DNA of 48,184 nt from CALZKI01 sp045124055. Its GTDB lineage: Bacteria; Bacillota; Clostridia; Lachnospirales; Lachnospiraceae. The stretch covers positions 1 to 48,184 of the forward strand of contig JBGVKZ010000023.1 of assembly GCA_045124055.1 (NCBI GenBank), read 5' to 3'. Under the pieces are notes generated by a model. That model searched no databases. It saw nothing but the letters and a program-made list of their open reading frames with translations, and had not been told where the DNA came from. This document shows, in pieces, positions 32,144 to 40,958 of this stretch. The number at the start of each line of letters is the position of its first letter. The stretch's first letter is position 1. The position numbers and the translations under genes were made by a program.

Positions 32144-34267
32144 ATGAATACACAGATAGATTTTTCTAATCCCCAATATTATAAAAATCGTGAACTTAGC
32201 TGGCTTTTGTTTGACAGACGTGTTTTAAGCGAGGCCAATGATAAAAGTATTCCATTAATGGAGCGACTAAAGTTTTTAAGCATTACGGCCTCTAATTTAG
32301 ATGAGTTTTTTATGATTCGTGTGGCGTCTTTAAAGGATATGGTCCACGCAGGCTATAAGAAAAAAGATATTGCAGGAATGACGGCAAAAGAACAGCTTGA
32401 AGAACTGAATGTAGAAACACATAAATTAGTGGAAGATATGTATAAAACCTACAACAAAATGTTAGTTCCAAAGCTTAAGGAGAATGGACTTATTTTAGTG
32501 TCCCGTTATGAAGATTTAACTAGCGAGGAAGAAAAGTGGGTAGATAAATATTTTATGGACCACGTATACCCGGTGTTAACACCTATGGCAGTGGATTCCT
32601 CCCGTCCATTCCCATTGATTCGTAATAAGACATTGAATATTGGAGCTTTGGTAAAAAAGAAAAATGGCGAAGGGGAAATTGAGTTTGCCACTGTTCAAGT
32701 GCCAAGCGTTTTAAACAGGCTGGTAGAAATTGGAGATTCTAGTAGCCGTAAAATTATTTTGCTCGAAGAAATCATTGAAAGAAATATCAACAAACTGTTC
32801 TTAAATTATGATATTGTCAGTGCAGGACCTTTTAGAATTATGCGTAATGCGGATTTGACGATTGAAGAAGATGAGGCGGCAGATTTATTAAAAGAAATTG
32901 AAAAGCAGATTAAGAAAAGACAGTGGGGGGAAGCCATTCGTCTGGAAATTGAAGCCAATATGGAGCCGCAGCTTTTAGAAATTTTAATGAAAGAATTAGA
33001 AATCGAAGAAAACGATGTTTATAAAATTGATGGCCCATTGGATTTAACCTTTTTAATGAAAATGTATGGGTTAGAGGGCTTTGATTCTTTAAAGGAAAGC
33101 AAATATACCCCACAACAAGTGCCGGAAATTGAGCCGGGAGAAAGTATTTTTGAAGCCATTAAACGCGGAGATATATTATTGCATCACCCATATCAGACTT
33201 TTACACCGGTAGTGGATTTTATTAAGCAGGCAGCAAAAGACCCGGATGTATTGGCTATTAAGCAGACCCTTTATCGTGTCAGCGGAAATTCGCCAATTAT
33301 TGCAGCACTTGCACAGGCAGCTGAAAATGGGAAACAGGTTTCCGTTTTGGTGGAATTGAAAGCACGATTTGATGAAGAAAATAATATTTTATGGGCAAGA
33401 ATGCTGGAAAAAGCAGGTTGTCACGTTATCTACGGTTTGGTAGGACTTAAGACACATTCTAAAATAACCCTTGTGGTTAGGAGAGAAGAAGATGGTATCA
33501 AACGTTATGTGCATCTTGGCACAGGTAACTACAATGATTCCACCGCAAAATTGTATACAGATATCGGACTTTTGACCTGTTCAGAACAAATTGGTGAGGA
33601 CGCAACGGCGGTATTTAATATGTTATCCGGTTATTCAGAACCACTTTATTGGAATAAACTAACGCTGGCACCTCTTTGGCTAAAAGACAGATTTTTATAT
33701 TTGATTAAAAGGGAAGAAGAACACGCATTAAAAGGGCATGAAGCACATATTATTGCGAAAATGAATTCTCTTTGTGATGCGGATATTATTAAAGCATTAT
33801 ATAAAGCAAGTGCGGCAGGTGTAAAAATTGAATTGATTATCCGAGGTATTTGTTGTTTAAAAACAGGCATTCAGGGAGTCAGCGAAAACATATCTGTCCG
33901 CTCTATTGTAGGTACATTTTTAGAGCACAGTCGAATCTATTATTTTAAAAATGATGGGAATGAGGAACTTTATTGTTCCAGTGCAGATTGGATGCCCCGT
34001 AATTTAGAACGTAGGGTAGAAATTCTTTTCCCAGTGGAAGAACCGGCATTACGTGAAAAATGCAAAAAAATATTGGAAGGACAATTAAAAGATACAAGAA
34101 AAGCACATATTCTGGAAGCTGACGGAAGCTATAAAAAGGTGGATAAGCGTGGAAAAGAGTTGTTTAATTCTCAAGAATATTTCTGCCAGGAAGCTATCGA
34201 AACCGTAAAGAAAAAAGAAGATGTGCACAATACGCGTCTTTTTATACCGGAAACACATCATGAGTAA
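32144..34267 (+). CDS. ppk: Polyphosphate kinase 1
   Basis: A 707-residue enzyme that reversibly makes polyphosphate from ATP. Seen: the N-terminal domain start YKNRELSWLLFDRRVL, the middle RPFPLIRNKTLNI segment, LVELKARFDEENNI, and the autophosphorylated histidine in LKTHSKITLVVRR (His438), followed by YVHLGTGNYND. The second PLD-like half has SSADWMPRNLERRVEI. Length is typical. Overlaps the maf start by eight bases. Confidence 0.97.
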   Translation: MNTQIDFSNPQYYKNRELSWLLFDRRVLSEANDKSIPLMERLKFLSITASNLDEFFMIRVASLKDMVHAGYKKKDIAGMTAKEQLEELNVETHKLVEDMYKTYNKMLVPKLKENGLILVSRYEDLTSEEEKWVDKYFMDHVYPVLTPMAVDSSRPFPLIRNKTLNIGALVKKKNGEGEIEFATVQVPSVLNRLVEIGDSSSRKIILLEEIIERNINKLFLNYDIVSAGPFRIMRNADLTIEEDEAADLLKEIEKQIKKRQWGEAIRLEIEANMEPQLLEILMKELEIEENDVYKIDGPLDLTFLMKMYGLEGFDSLKESKYTPQQVPEIEPGESIFEAIKRGDILLHHPYQTFTPVVDFIKQAAKDPDVLAIKQTLYRVSGNSPIIAALAQAAENGKQVSVLVELKARFDEENNILWARMLEKAGCHVIYGLVGLKTHSKITLVVRREEDGIKRYVHLGTGNYNDSTAKLYTDIGLLTCSEQIGEDATAVFNMLSGYSEPLYWNKLTLAPLWLKDRFLYLIKREEEHALKGHEAHIIAKMNSLCDADIIKALYKASAAGVKIELIIRGICCLKTGIQGVSENISVRSIVGTFLEHSRIYYFKNDGNEELYCSSADWMPRNLERRVEILFPVEEPALREKCKKILEGQLKDTRKAHILEADGSYKKVDKRGKELFNSQEYFCQEAIETVKKKEDVHNTRLFIPETHHE

Positions 34268-34850
34268 ATTGATATTAGCATCGGCATCTCCAAGAAGAAA
34301 GGAACTATTAAAAAATCTTGGTTACGATTTTTCGATTGAGGTGTGCGATTTAGAAGAAAAAAGTGATAAAACAAAGCCCTATGAATTGGTTATGGATTTA
34401 GCAAAGACTAAGGCAAAAGCCATTATGGATATGCATAGTGGTGAAGATGTTGTGGTTCTTGGGGCGGATACCATTGTTGTAAATGAGGAAGAAGTCCTTG
34501 GAAAGCCAAGAGATTTAAACCACGCAAAAGAAATGATTTCGTTCCTTCAAGGAAAGACCCATCAGGTCTATACAGGCGTATGCCTTTTTTGGAACGAAGA
34601 AAATAAAACGGACGCCCTATCTTTCTATGAGAAAACGGACGTAATGGTTTATCCTATGACCCAAGAGGAAATAGAGACTTATGTAGAAACTAAGGAATGT
34701 TTAGACAAGGCAGGTAGTTATGCAATTCAAGGGCTCTTTAGTCCCTACATTCAAGGCATTTGTGGAGACTACAACAATGTGGTAGGTCTGCCAGTTTCTC
34801 GAATTTATCAGGAAATGAAAAAATTAGGATTGGATATAACAAATGATTAA
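34260..34850 (+). CDS. maf: Maf-family nucleotide pyrophosphatase
   Basis: A 196-residue enzyme that hydrolyses non-canonical or excess NTPs. Seen: LILASASPRRKELLKNLG (the Maf signature), VLGADTIVVNEEEVLGKP, HQVYTGV, and DKAGSYAIQGLFSPYI. ATG 34260 overlaps the ppk stop; the longer frame from 34221 is rejected because it runs through ppk. Its stop overlaps the next ORF by eight bases. Confidence 0.93.
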   Translation: MSKLILASASPRRKELLKNLGYDFSIEVCDLEEKSDKTKPYELVMDLAKTKAKAIMDMHSGEDVVVLGADTIVVNEEEVLGKPRDLNHAKEMISFLQGKTHQVYTGVCLFWNEENKTDALSFYEKTDVMVYPMTQEEIETYVETKECLDKAGSYAIQGLFSPYIQGICGDYNNVVGLPVSRIYQEMKKLGLDITND

Positions 34851-35646
34851 ATTAATAGCATCAGACATTGATGGAACGTTAGTGGAAAATTCTACGGCGG
34901 TTTTATACCCCGAGATGTTTGATATGATTAGAACATTAAAACAAAAGGGAATTCTTTTCTGTGTTGCCAGTGGCAGACAGTATCAGAGTATTGCCAATAT
35001 GTTTGAACCGGTCAGAGAGGATATTATTTTTCTGGCCGAAAATGGTGCACATATTCGTTATCAAAACAAGGATATTTCTCTGATAGAGATGAAAAGAGAA
35101 CATATTGAAGAAATCGTTCATATGATACGAAAGGAAAATACGAAAGGTGACTATATTGTTTCCACTAACAACGGAAGCATTATGGATACGAAAAATCAAG
35201 AGTTTATTGATTTGATTCAGTATGGTTATCGAAATGAATTTCGCCTGGTTGATGATGTATTAAAGGAAAATGTGCCCATTATTAAAGTGGCTGCCTACCA
35301 AAAAGGTAGTATCAGAGAACTTGGTGAAAAGCTTTTAATTCCAGCCTTTGCTAATAAAGTAAAAGCCACTATGGCAGGGGAAGAATGGGTGGATTATATG
35401 GAAGCTTCGGTAGACAAAGGAAATGCCTTACAAATCATACAAAGTTATTTTCATATCACCAAAGAAGAAACCATTGCCTTTGGGGATAACTCCAACGATA
35501 TCGGACTTTTGATGGCAGCAGGACGTGGCTTTGCAGTAGAAAACGCTATTGACGAGGTAAAAGCGATTGCAACAGATATATGTCCTTCCTATAAAGAAAA
35601 GGGTGTCTATCAGGCAATCTGTGAATTACTAAAGTTGGAGAGGTAG
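34843..35646 (+). CDS. Cof-type HAD hydrolase
   Basis: A 267-residue HAD phosphatase of the Cof/YidA type. Seen: motif I IASDIDGTLVENS, motif II CVASGRQYQS, and the motif III/IV region KGNALQIIQSYF then IAFGDNSNDIGLL. Likely dephosphorylates sugar phosphates or nucleotide-like metabolites. Overlaps maf by eight bases and is the last gene of the ppx-ppk-maf-HAD run. Confidence 0.9.
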   Translation: MIKLIASDIDGTLVENSTAVLYPEMFDMIRTLKQKGILFCVASGRQYQSIANMFEPVREDIIFLAENGAHIRYQNKDISLIEMKREHIEEIVHMIRKENTKGDYIVSTNNGSIMDTKNQEFIDLIQYGYRNEFRLVDDVLKENVPIIKVAAYQKGSIRELGEKLLIPAFANKVKATMAGEEWVDYMEASVDKGNALQIIQSYFHITKEETIAFGDNSNDIGLLMAAGRGFAVENAIDEVKAIATDICPSYKEKGVYQAICELLKLER

Positions 35647-35649
35647 CTG

Positions 35650-35739
35650 TTAGCTATTTTAGAGTATGAAAGGTACCAGGATAAAATAATCGATAGAATT
35701 GCCAATGGCATAGAAAAATATAAGGAGGTAATATTATGA
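35650..35739 (+). pseudogene. Possible short coding relic before the acidic protein gene
   Basis: A frame between the HAD gene and the next ORF reads ILEYERYQDKIIDRIA and IEKYKEVIL and ends in a TGA overlapping the next start codon. It has no ATG start. The amphipathic, charge-patterned helix suggests a gene remnant, but the evidence is weak. Confidence 0.25.
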
Positions 35740-35999
35740 ATGAATTTGATGATGCTGTATTAGAATGCTTTTTGAAAAATCAGTTACAGCTATTTCCTGA
35801 AAAAGTAGCAGAAAACGAGGAGGAAGCAGAGGAATTTCTTGAAGACTGTATGGCGGTTTTGGTTAATTCCGTAGATGAAGTATGGGAGTACTTCGAGGAA
35901 GAAGGACTTGATGTCGATGGTGCAGAGAAAGAGGAAATTTTGGAGGCTTCTGAAGTATTTGATGTAGGCGATGGCAGATATTTGATTGTGGAAGCATAA
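35736..35999 (+). CDS. Small acidic hypothetical protein
   Basis: An 87-residue, strongly acidic protein (FEEEGLDVDGAEKEEILEAS) with no membrane segment or recognised motif. The AAGGAGG site at 35722-35728 is strong, and a good terminator follows, so it is a real gene. It may be part of the polyphosphate operon or have its own promoter. I recognise no function. Confidence 0.7.
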   Translation: MNEFDDAVLECFLKNQLQLFPEKVAENEEEAEEFLEDCMAVLVNSVDEVWEYFEEEGLDVDGAEKEEILEASEVFDVGDGRYLIVEA

Positions 36000-36012
36000 T
36001 GGATAAAGAAGA

Positions 36013-36070
36013 GCATCTGCCTACACCTAAATCGCTATGCGATGAATCGGTGTAGGCGGATGCATTTTTT
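36013..36070. terminator. Strong intrinsic terminator between convergent units
   Basis: GCATCTGCCTACACC (36013-36027) pairs with GGTGTAGGCGGATGC (36049-36063) with a single weak pair, then T6 after an A. Confidence 0.9.
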
Positions 36071-36079
36071 GTGCTTTCT

Positions 36080-36883
36080 TTACATATACCTTTCCAAAAC
36101 TTCAACCAACCCATCATGATTATTATCTTCATTTGTTACGATATCTGCCATTTCCTTAAGCATCGGAGTGGCATTTTTCATAGCAATTCCAATGCCGGCG
36201 GCTTCAATCATAGAAAAGTCGTTGTTAGCATCTCCGGCAGCTAGCGAAGCTTCGATGGGGACATTTAATAGGTTACAAACAGTGTAAATGGCATTGCCTT
36301 TGCCACTTTCGTAGTGGATAAACTCCATAAGCTCGTTACAGGAGTAGAGCATTTCCACTTTGCCTTTGGCCCAAGGAAGAAGTTCCTGTCTTAAGCTTTC
36401 TAAATTTTGATGGTTATTAACATCAATAGCCAGAAGCTTTTGAGGTGGAAGTGGTAAAACGCTAACCACATCGTCAGTTAAAATATAAGGTAAATGGATT
36501 CGGTTTGTGTAAAAAGTCAAATGTTCGTTTTCCTTTTCACAAACAATGTGAGTATCGGTATAGGTTTGACAATGTACACCGCGTTTTCTTGCCACGTCCA
36601 TAATATACTTTACGTGTTCAAATGGAATACCGAAACGATGTAGAATGGTAGCAGTATCACAGTCGTAAATAAGGCTTCCGTTATTGGCAACAATCAGCAT
36701 ACCTGGGTAATTTAGTGCCCCGAGACGTTTTATTTCTAAAATACTGTCAAGAGGACGACCGGAGTTTAAAATCAGTCGATTACCAGATTCCACCCACTTA
36801 TCTAAAGCAGCTTTTGTTTTATTGCCAATTTCACAAGCACTATTTAATAAAGTTCCATCTAAATCAGTAAAAAATAACTTCAT
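36080..36883 (-). CDS. Cof-type HAD hydrolase
   Basis: A 267-residue HAD phosphatase. Seen: motif I FFTDLDGTLLNSA, motif II LILNSGRPLDSI, and the C-terminal GKGNAIYTVCNLL then LAAGDANNDFSMIEAAG. The start codon overlaps the PHP gene stop by four bases (ATGA type), so the two are co-translated. Paralogue of the HAD gene at 34843 but clearly divergent. Confidence 0.9.
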   Translation of the reverse strand: MKLFFTDLDGTLLNSACEIGNKTKAALDKWVESGNRLILNSGRPLDSILEIKRLGALNYPGMLIVANNGSLIYDCDTATILHRFGIPFEHVKYIMDVARKRGVHCQTYTDTHIVCEKENEHLTFYTNRIHLPYILTDDVVSVLPLPPQKLLAIDVNNHQNLESLRQELLPWAKGKVEMLYSCNELMEFIHYESGKGNAIYTVCNLLNVPIEASLAAGDANNDFSMIEAAGIGIAMKNATPMLKEMADIVTNEDNNHDGLVEVLERYM

Positions 36884-37734
36884 CGCTTTTCTCTTAATCC
36901 CTTCAAAATTCCTTCATATACAAATAGTTTACCACGTCCTACGGCTAAATCAATGTCCGGCTTTGCTTTTCCGTGAAAATCTGAACCACCACTAATGGCT
37001 AAATCGTATTTTAACGCAAGAGCTTTTATATCTCGTTCATCGGAAGGAGAATATGTGGAATATACTGCTTCAATGCCTATAAGACCAGCGTCTTTTAATT
37101 CTGCTACAAGCGTATCCAGAGCTGATTTTCCAAGGCCGTATAGAACCGGATGAGCTAGTATGGGAATGCCACCAGCTTTTAAAATAAGTTCCACGGCTTG
37201 AGTAGGGGTGACTTTTTCTCTTGGAACAAAGTATTTTGTATGGTCTCCTACATAACGGTCAAAGGCTTCTTTCATAGAAGAAGTATAGCCGTGTCCGTGT
37301 AAAAACCTGGCATAATGAGCTCTTGTAATGACAGAGCCAGGGTATTCGGTCAAAAGTTTTTCGTAGCTGATATCAATTCCGGCTTCCTGAAGATTTCTGC
37401 ACATTTTTTTATTACGTTCTATGCGGGAATGAACAAAGCTGGTTAAGTGCTCTTTAAAAAATTCGGCCTCATAATCAATATCGATGCCCACAATGTGAAT
37501 ATCCTTTCCTTTGTATTCTGTGGAAAATTCAATACCTGGAATGACCTCAATGGAAACTCCCTTTTTTGCCCACTTTTTCGCTTGAGCAAGGGCGGCAGGA
37601 ATGCCGTCTACGGTGTCGTGGTCTGTTAAGGCAAAAGCACATAGCCCCTTTTCTACGGCATAGTCAACCAATTCTTCCGGTGTAAAACTACCATCGGAAC
37701 GATTAGAGTGTACGTGTAAATCTACGATGTTCAT
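36880..37734 (-). CDS. PHP-domain phosphoesterase
   Basis: A 284-residue enzyme of the PHP family (YciV/RNase AM or TrpH-like). Seen: metal-site motifs DLHVHSNRSDGSFTPEELV, ALTDHDTVDGI, VIPGIEFSTEYKGKDIHIVG, ILAHPVLY and ISGGSDFHGKAKP. Family members degrade short RNAs from the 5' end or hydrolyse nucleotide phosphates such as pAp. First gene of a two-gene operon with a HAD phosphatase. Confidence 0.88.
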   Translation of the reverse strand: MNIVDLHVHSNRSDGSFTPEELVDYAVEKGLCAFALTDHDTVDGIPAALAQAKKWAKKGVSIEVIPGIEFSTEYKGKDIHIVGIDIDYEAEFFKEHLTSFVHSRIERNKKMCRNLQEAGIDISYEKLLTEYPGSVITRAHYARFLHGHGYTSSMKEAFDRYVGDHTKYFVPREKVTPTQAVELILKAGGIPILAHPVLYGLGKSALDTLVAELKDAGLIGIEAVYSTYSPSDERDIKALALKYDLAISGGSDFHGKAKPDIDLAVGRGKLFVYEGILKGLREKR

Positions 37735-37751
37735 AAGTTCTCCTTAAATAA

Positions 37752-37782
37752 GATGAAGGCAACTAAAATAGTTACCTTCATA
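37752..37782 (-). terminator. Possible terminator of the ABC-F gene
   Basis: GATGAAGGCAACT pairs with AGTTACCTTCATA across a short A/T loop. The T-tract on the minus-strand side is weak (CTTATTT), so function is uncertain. Confidence 0.5.
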
Positions 37783-37830
37783 AAGTTAAATCAAAATTTA
37801 ATTAATCTCTTCCTAGCGAAAGATGACGAA

Positions 37831-39468
37831 CTAATCATTATCGTCGTCGTTTGTTTTTGTGTAAACAGTACGTTTTCTAGCCATTTCATCGCTGGCAAGA
37901 TATTCATCGTAAGTAGTGATTTTATCGATTAACGTACCATTTGGTAAGATTTCCATAATACGATTGGCTGTGGTCTGCACAAACTGGTGGTCGTGGCAAG
38001 AGAATAATGCCACACCTGAGAACTTAATAAGACCATTATTTACAGCCGTAATAGATTCCATATCCAAGTGGTTAGTAGGCTCGTCAAGGATTAAACAGTT
38101 TGCACCGCTAATCATCATCTTAGATAAGAGACAACGTACTTTTTCACCACCGGATAAAACTTTTACTTTTTTTACACCGTCTTCACCGGCAAATAGCATA
38201 CGTCCAAGGAAACCACGAACATAAGTTACGTCTTTTACAGGAGAGTAGCCTGTGAGCCAGTCAACGATAGTTAAGTCATTGTCGAATTCTTCCGTATTGT
38301 CCTTAGGGAAGTAAGCCTGTGAAGTAGTTACACCCCATTTATAAGTACCTTCGTCTGGTTCCATTTCACCCATTAATATTTTAAAGAGTGTTGTTTTTGC
38401 AATTTCGTTACCACCAACAAAAGCAATTTTATCATTGTGATTTACGATAAAGGAGATATTGTCTAAAACTTTTTCTCCATTAATTGTCTTACTAATACCT
38501 TCTACGCAAAGTACTTCGTTACCGATTTCACGTTCTGGACGGAAGTCTACATAAGGATATTTACGACTACTTGGTTTGATTTCGTCCAATTCGATTTTTT
38601 CCAAAGCTCGCTTACGGCTAGTAGCCTGTTTTGATTTAGAAGCGTTGGCAGAGAAACGGGAAATAAATTCCTGTAATTCCTTGATTTTTTCTTCTTTTTT
38701 CTTGTTTGCTTCTTTCATCTGTTTAATGAGTAACTGACTGGATTCATACCAGAAGTCGTAGTTACCTGCATAAAGCTGGATTTTGCCATAGTCAATATCA
38801 GCAATATGCGTACAAACTTTATTTAAGAAATAACGGTCATGGGAAACAACGATAACCGTATTTTCAAAGTCAATTAAGAAATCTTCCAGCCACGCAATCG
38901 CATCTAAATCCAAGTGGTTAGTAGGTTCGTCGAGAAGTAAGATGTCTGGGTTACCAAAAAGTGCTTTGGCAAGTAATACTTTCACCTTGTCGTTACCTAC
39001 CAAGTCTTTCATAGTAGCGTAGTGGATAGATGGGTCAATTCCAAGACCATTTAACAGCATAGCAGCGTTAGATTCTGCTTCCCAACCATCAAGTTCGGCA
39101 AATTCACCCTCTAATTCACTGGCACGGATGCCGTCTTCATCGGTAAAATCTTCTTTGGCATAAATCGCATCTTTTTCTTTCATAATATCGTAAAGACGCT
39201 GATTGCCCATAATAACTACGTCCATAACTGTATAATCATCGTATTTAAAGTGGTCCTGCTCCAAAACGGAAAGACGCTGTCCAGGAGTGATAGTAACCTC
39301 ACCCTGAGTTGTTTCCAATTTACCGGATAATATTTTTAAAAATGTAGATTTACCTGCACCGTTGGCACCAATCAGACCGTAGCAGTTTCCTTCAGTAAAT
39401 TTGATGTTTACATCTTCGAAAAGTGCCTTTTTACCAAGGCGAAGTGTTACATTATTTGCACAAATCAT
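37831..39468 (-). CDS. ABC-F family ATPase (YkpA/YbiT-like)
   Basis: A 545-residue cytosolic protein with two ABC domains and no TM segment. Seen: Walker A LIGANGAGKSTFLKIL and Walker B ILLLDEPTNHLDLDAI in domain 1; FVGGNEIAKTTLFKIL, VLSGGEKVRCLLSK and LILDEPTNHLDMES in domain 2; and the charged linker (about 250-305). The domain-1 signature is degenerate (LVGNDKVKV) and Walker A 2 reads NEIAKT, both usual for this ABC-F branch. Family knowledge: ABC-F proteins act on the ribosome as translation factors. Monocistronic. Confidence 0.9.
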   Translation of the reverse strand: MICANNVTLRLGKKALFEDVNIKFTEGNCYGLIGANGAGKSTFLKILSGKLETTQGEVTITPGQRLSVLEQDHFKYDDYTVMDVVIMGNQRLYDIMKEKDAIYAKEDFTDEDGIRASELEGEFAELDGWEAESNAAMLLNGLGIDPSIHYATMKDLVGNDKVKVLLAKALFGNPDILLLDEPTNHLDLDAIAWLEDFLIDFENTVIVVSHDRYFLNKVCTHIADIDYGKIQLYAGNYDFWYESSQLLIKQMKEANKKKEEKIKELQEFISRFSANASKSKQATSRKRALEKIELDEIKPSSRKYPYVDFRPEREIGNEVLCVEGISKTINGEKVLDNISFIVNHNDKIAFVGGNEIAKTTLFKILMGEMEPDEGTYKWGVTTSQAYFPKDNTEEFDNDLTIVDWLTGYSPVKDVTYVRGFLGRMLFAGEDGVKKVKVLSGGEKVRCLLSKMMISGANCLILDEPTNHLDMESITAVNNGLIKFSGVALFSCHDHQFVQTTANRIMEILPNGTLIDKITTYDEYLASDEMARKRTVYTKTNDDDND

Positions 39469-39523
39469 AATCTAAACCTTTCTTTTTCTACTTATATGTC
39501 TTGTTTCTAGTCTCACCTTATAC

Positions 39524-39551
39524 ATTTTACATAAAATAAGGAAAAAAGCAA
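39524..39551 (-). promoter_or_regulatory. Promoter of the ABC-F gene
   Basis: On the minus strand TTGCTT (39551-39546), 16-base spacer, TAAAAT (39529-39524). Confidence 0.55.
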
Positions 39552-39668
39552 CCAAAATAACAGTTTCTTTACAAAAAACCAAGAAATAATTTCACCAGAA
39601 ACAAGTGGCTTTTTCACTTGGATTAAGGTACAATGAAAGATGGAGTATAAATGTAGTGGAGGATTATT

Positions 39669-40304
39669 ATGAAATTAAAAATTAAAAGAACCATACTTAT
39701 CGGAATGGCATTTCTATCTATTTCTGCCTTCTGGCAGATGTATGATAATATTATTCCATTGATTTTAAAGAATAGTTTTGGTATGGGCGAAACAATAACA
39801 GGCGTTATTATGGCTATGGATAATGTTCTGGCATTGTTTTTGTTACCACTTCTTGGTGGTTTATCCGACAAGGTGAATACTCGTTATGGGAAAAGGACGC
39901 CTTTTATCGTAGTAGGTACAATTTTGGCAGTTATTTTTATGCTGATGTTACCGATTGCGGATAATAGGAAAAACTTAGGTATGTTTATTATTTGTTTGTT
40001 TGGAGCTTTGCTTGCAATGGGACTATATCGTTCGCCGGCGGTTGCTCTGATGCCGGATTTGACACCAAATAAACTTCGTAGTAAAGCGAATGCCATCATT
40101 AATTTAATGGGTGCAGTTGGTGGCCTGTATGCACTCGTAATGATTACAGTTATTATAAGTAATAAGAAAAATCCAAACTATATGCCATTATTTACCAGTA
40201 TTGCGGTATTTATGGTAGTGGCAATTTTGGTTTTGGTATGTACCATTTCCGAAAATAAGCTGAAAAAAGAGGCAATTTTGGAATATGGCGAAAAAGGAAG
40301 ATGA
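39669..40304 (+). CDS. MFS transporter, N-terminal half (split gene)
   Basis: A 211-residue protein with six hydrophobic helices, the first half of an MFS transporter close to the SLC45/GPH sugar transporter type. Seen: IGMAFLSISAFWQMYDN, the loop 2-3 motif GGLSDKVNTRYGKRTPFI, and YRSPAVALMPDLTP. It ends in TGA in the central cytoplasmic loop. The second half is in the +1 frame and overlaps by 20 bases. Removing one A from the A5 run at 40291-40295 would join the halves as GEKEDETKKK. GGAGG upstream of ATG 39669. Confidence 0.8.
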   Translation: MKLKIKRTILIGMAFLSISAFWQMYDNIIPLILKNSFGMGETITGVIMAMDNVLALFLLPLLGGLSDKVNTRYGKRTPFIVVGTILAVIFMLMLPIADNRKNLGMFIICLFGALLAMGLYRSPAVALMPDLTPNKLRSKANAIINLMGAVGGLYALVMITVIISNKKNPNYMPLFTSIAVFMVVAILVLVCTISENKLKKEAILEYGEKGR

Positions 40305-40938
40305 GACGAAAAAAAAAGTACCTATGAAAAAAGAGGTCAAAAAAAGTCTTTCTTTCCTGCTTTTGAGCGTAGCACTTTGGTATATGGCATATAATGCGGT
40401 TACCACAGCTATTTCCCGTTATGCCCTTCATTTTTGGGGAGATAAGAGTGGGATGTATACATATTGCACGATGTGTGCGATGATAGTGGCAATTATCAGT
40501 TATGTGCCGATTGGAATCATAGCTTCGAAAATTGGTAGAAAGAAAACCATTATGGGTGGTGTGGTATTGATGACGCTTTGTTATGCGGTAGCTATTTGTT
40601 CAACCACATATCAGCCGTGGCTTTATATACCATTTGCACTTATTGGTTTTGGATGGGCAGCAATCAATGTAAATTCTTATCCAATGGTAGTAGCAATGAG
40701 TCGTGGTTCTGATATTGGAAAATATACAGGGCTATATTACACATTTTCTATGTCGGCTCAGGTATTGACTCCAATTTTATCTGGATTTTTATTGGAAAAA
40801 GTTTCTTATTACACTTTGTTCCCATATGCTGTAATTTTCTCAGTGTTGGCCTTCGTGACAATGTCTCAGGTAAGACATGGGGACGAAAAGGCAGAAAAAA
40901 AAGCTAGTGTATTAGAACATTTTGATGTAGAGGATTAA
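40285..40938 (+). CDS. MFS transporter, C-terminal half (split gene)
   Basis: A 217-residue protein covering TM helices 7-12 of the same MFS fold. Seen: SVALWYMAYNAVTTAISRY at helix 7, the loop 8-9 motif SKIGRKKTIMGG, and GFGWAAINVNSYPMVV. The ATG at 40285 has only a weak GGA four bases away, so independent translation would rely on coupling to the upstream half. Either two co-expressed half-transporters or one gene with a frameshift. Confidence 0.75.
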   Translation: MAKKEDETKKKVPMKKEVKKSLSFLLLSVALWYMAYNAVTTAISRYALHFWGDKSGMYTYCTMCAMIVAIISYVPIGIIASKIGRKKTIMGGVVLMTLCYAVAICSTTYQPWLYIPFALIGFGWAAINVNSYPMVVAMSRGSDIGKYTGLYYTFSMSAQVLTPILSGFLLEKVSYYTLFPYAVIFSVLAFVTMSQVRHGDEKAEKKASVLEHFDVED

Positions 40939-40958
40939 TAAGGAGATGAATTTTTGTA

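Noticed and set aside
40285..40317. Programmed ribosomal frameshift in the MFS gene
   Set aside because: The joining shift would be +1 and there is no recognised +1 slippery signal; a one-base indel or coupled second start is simpler.
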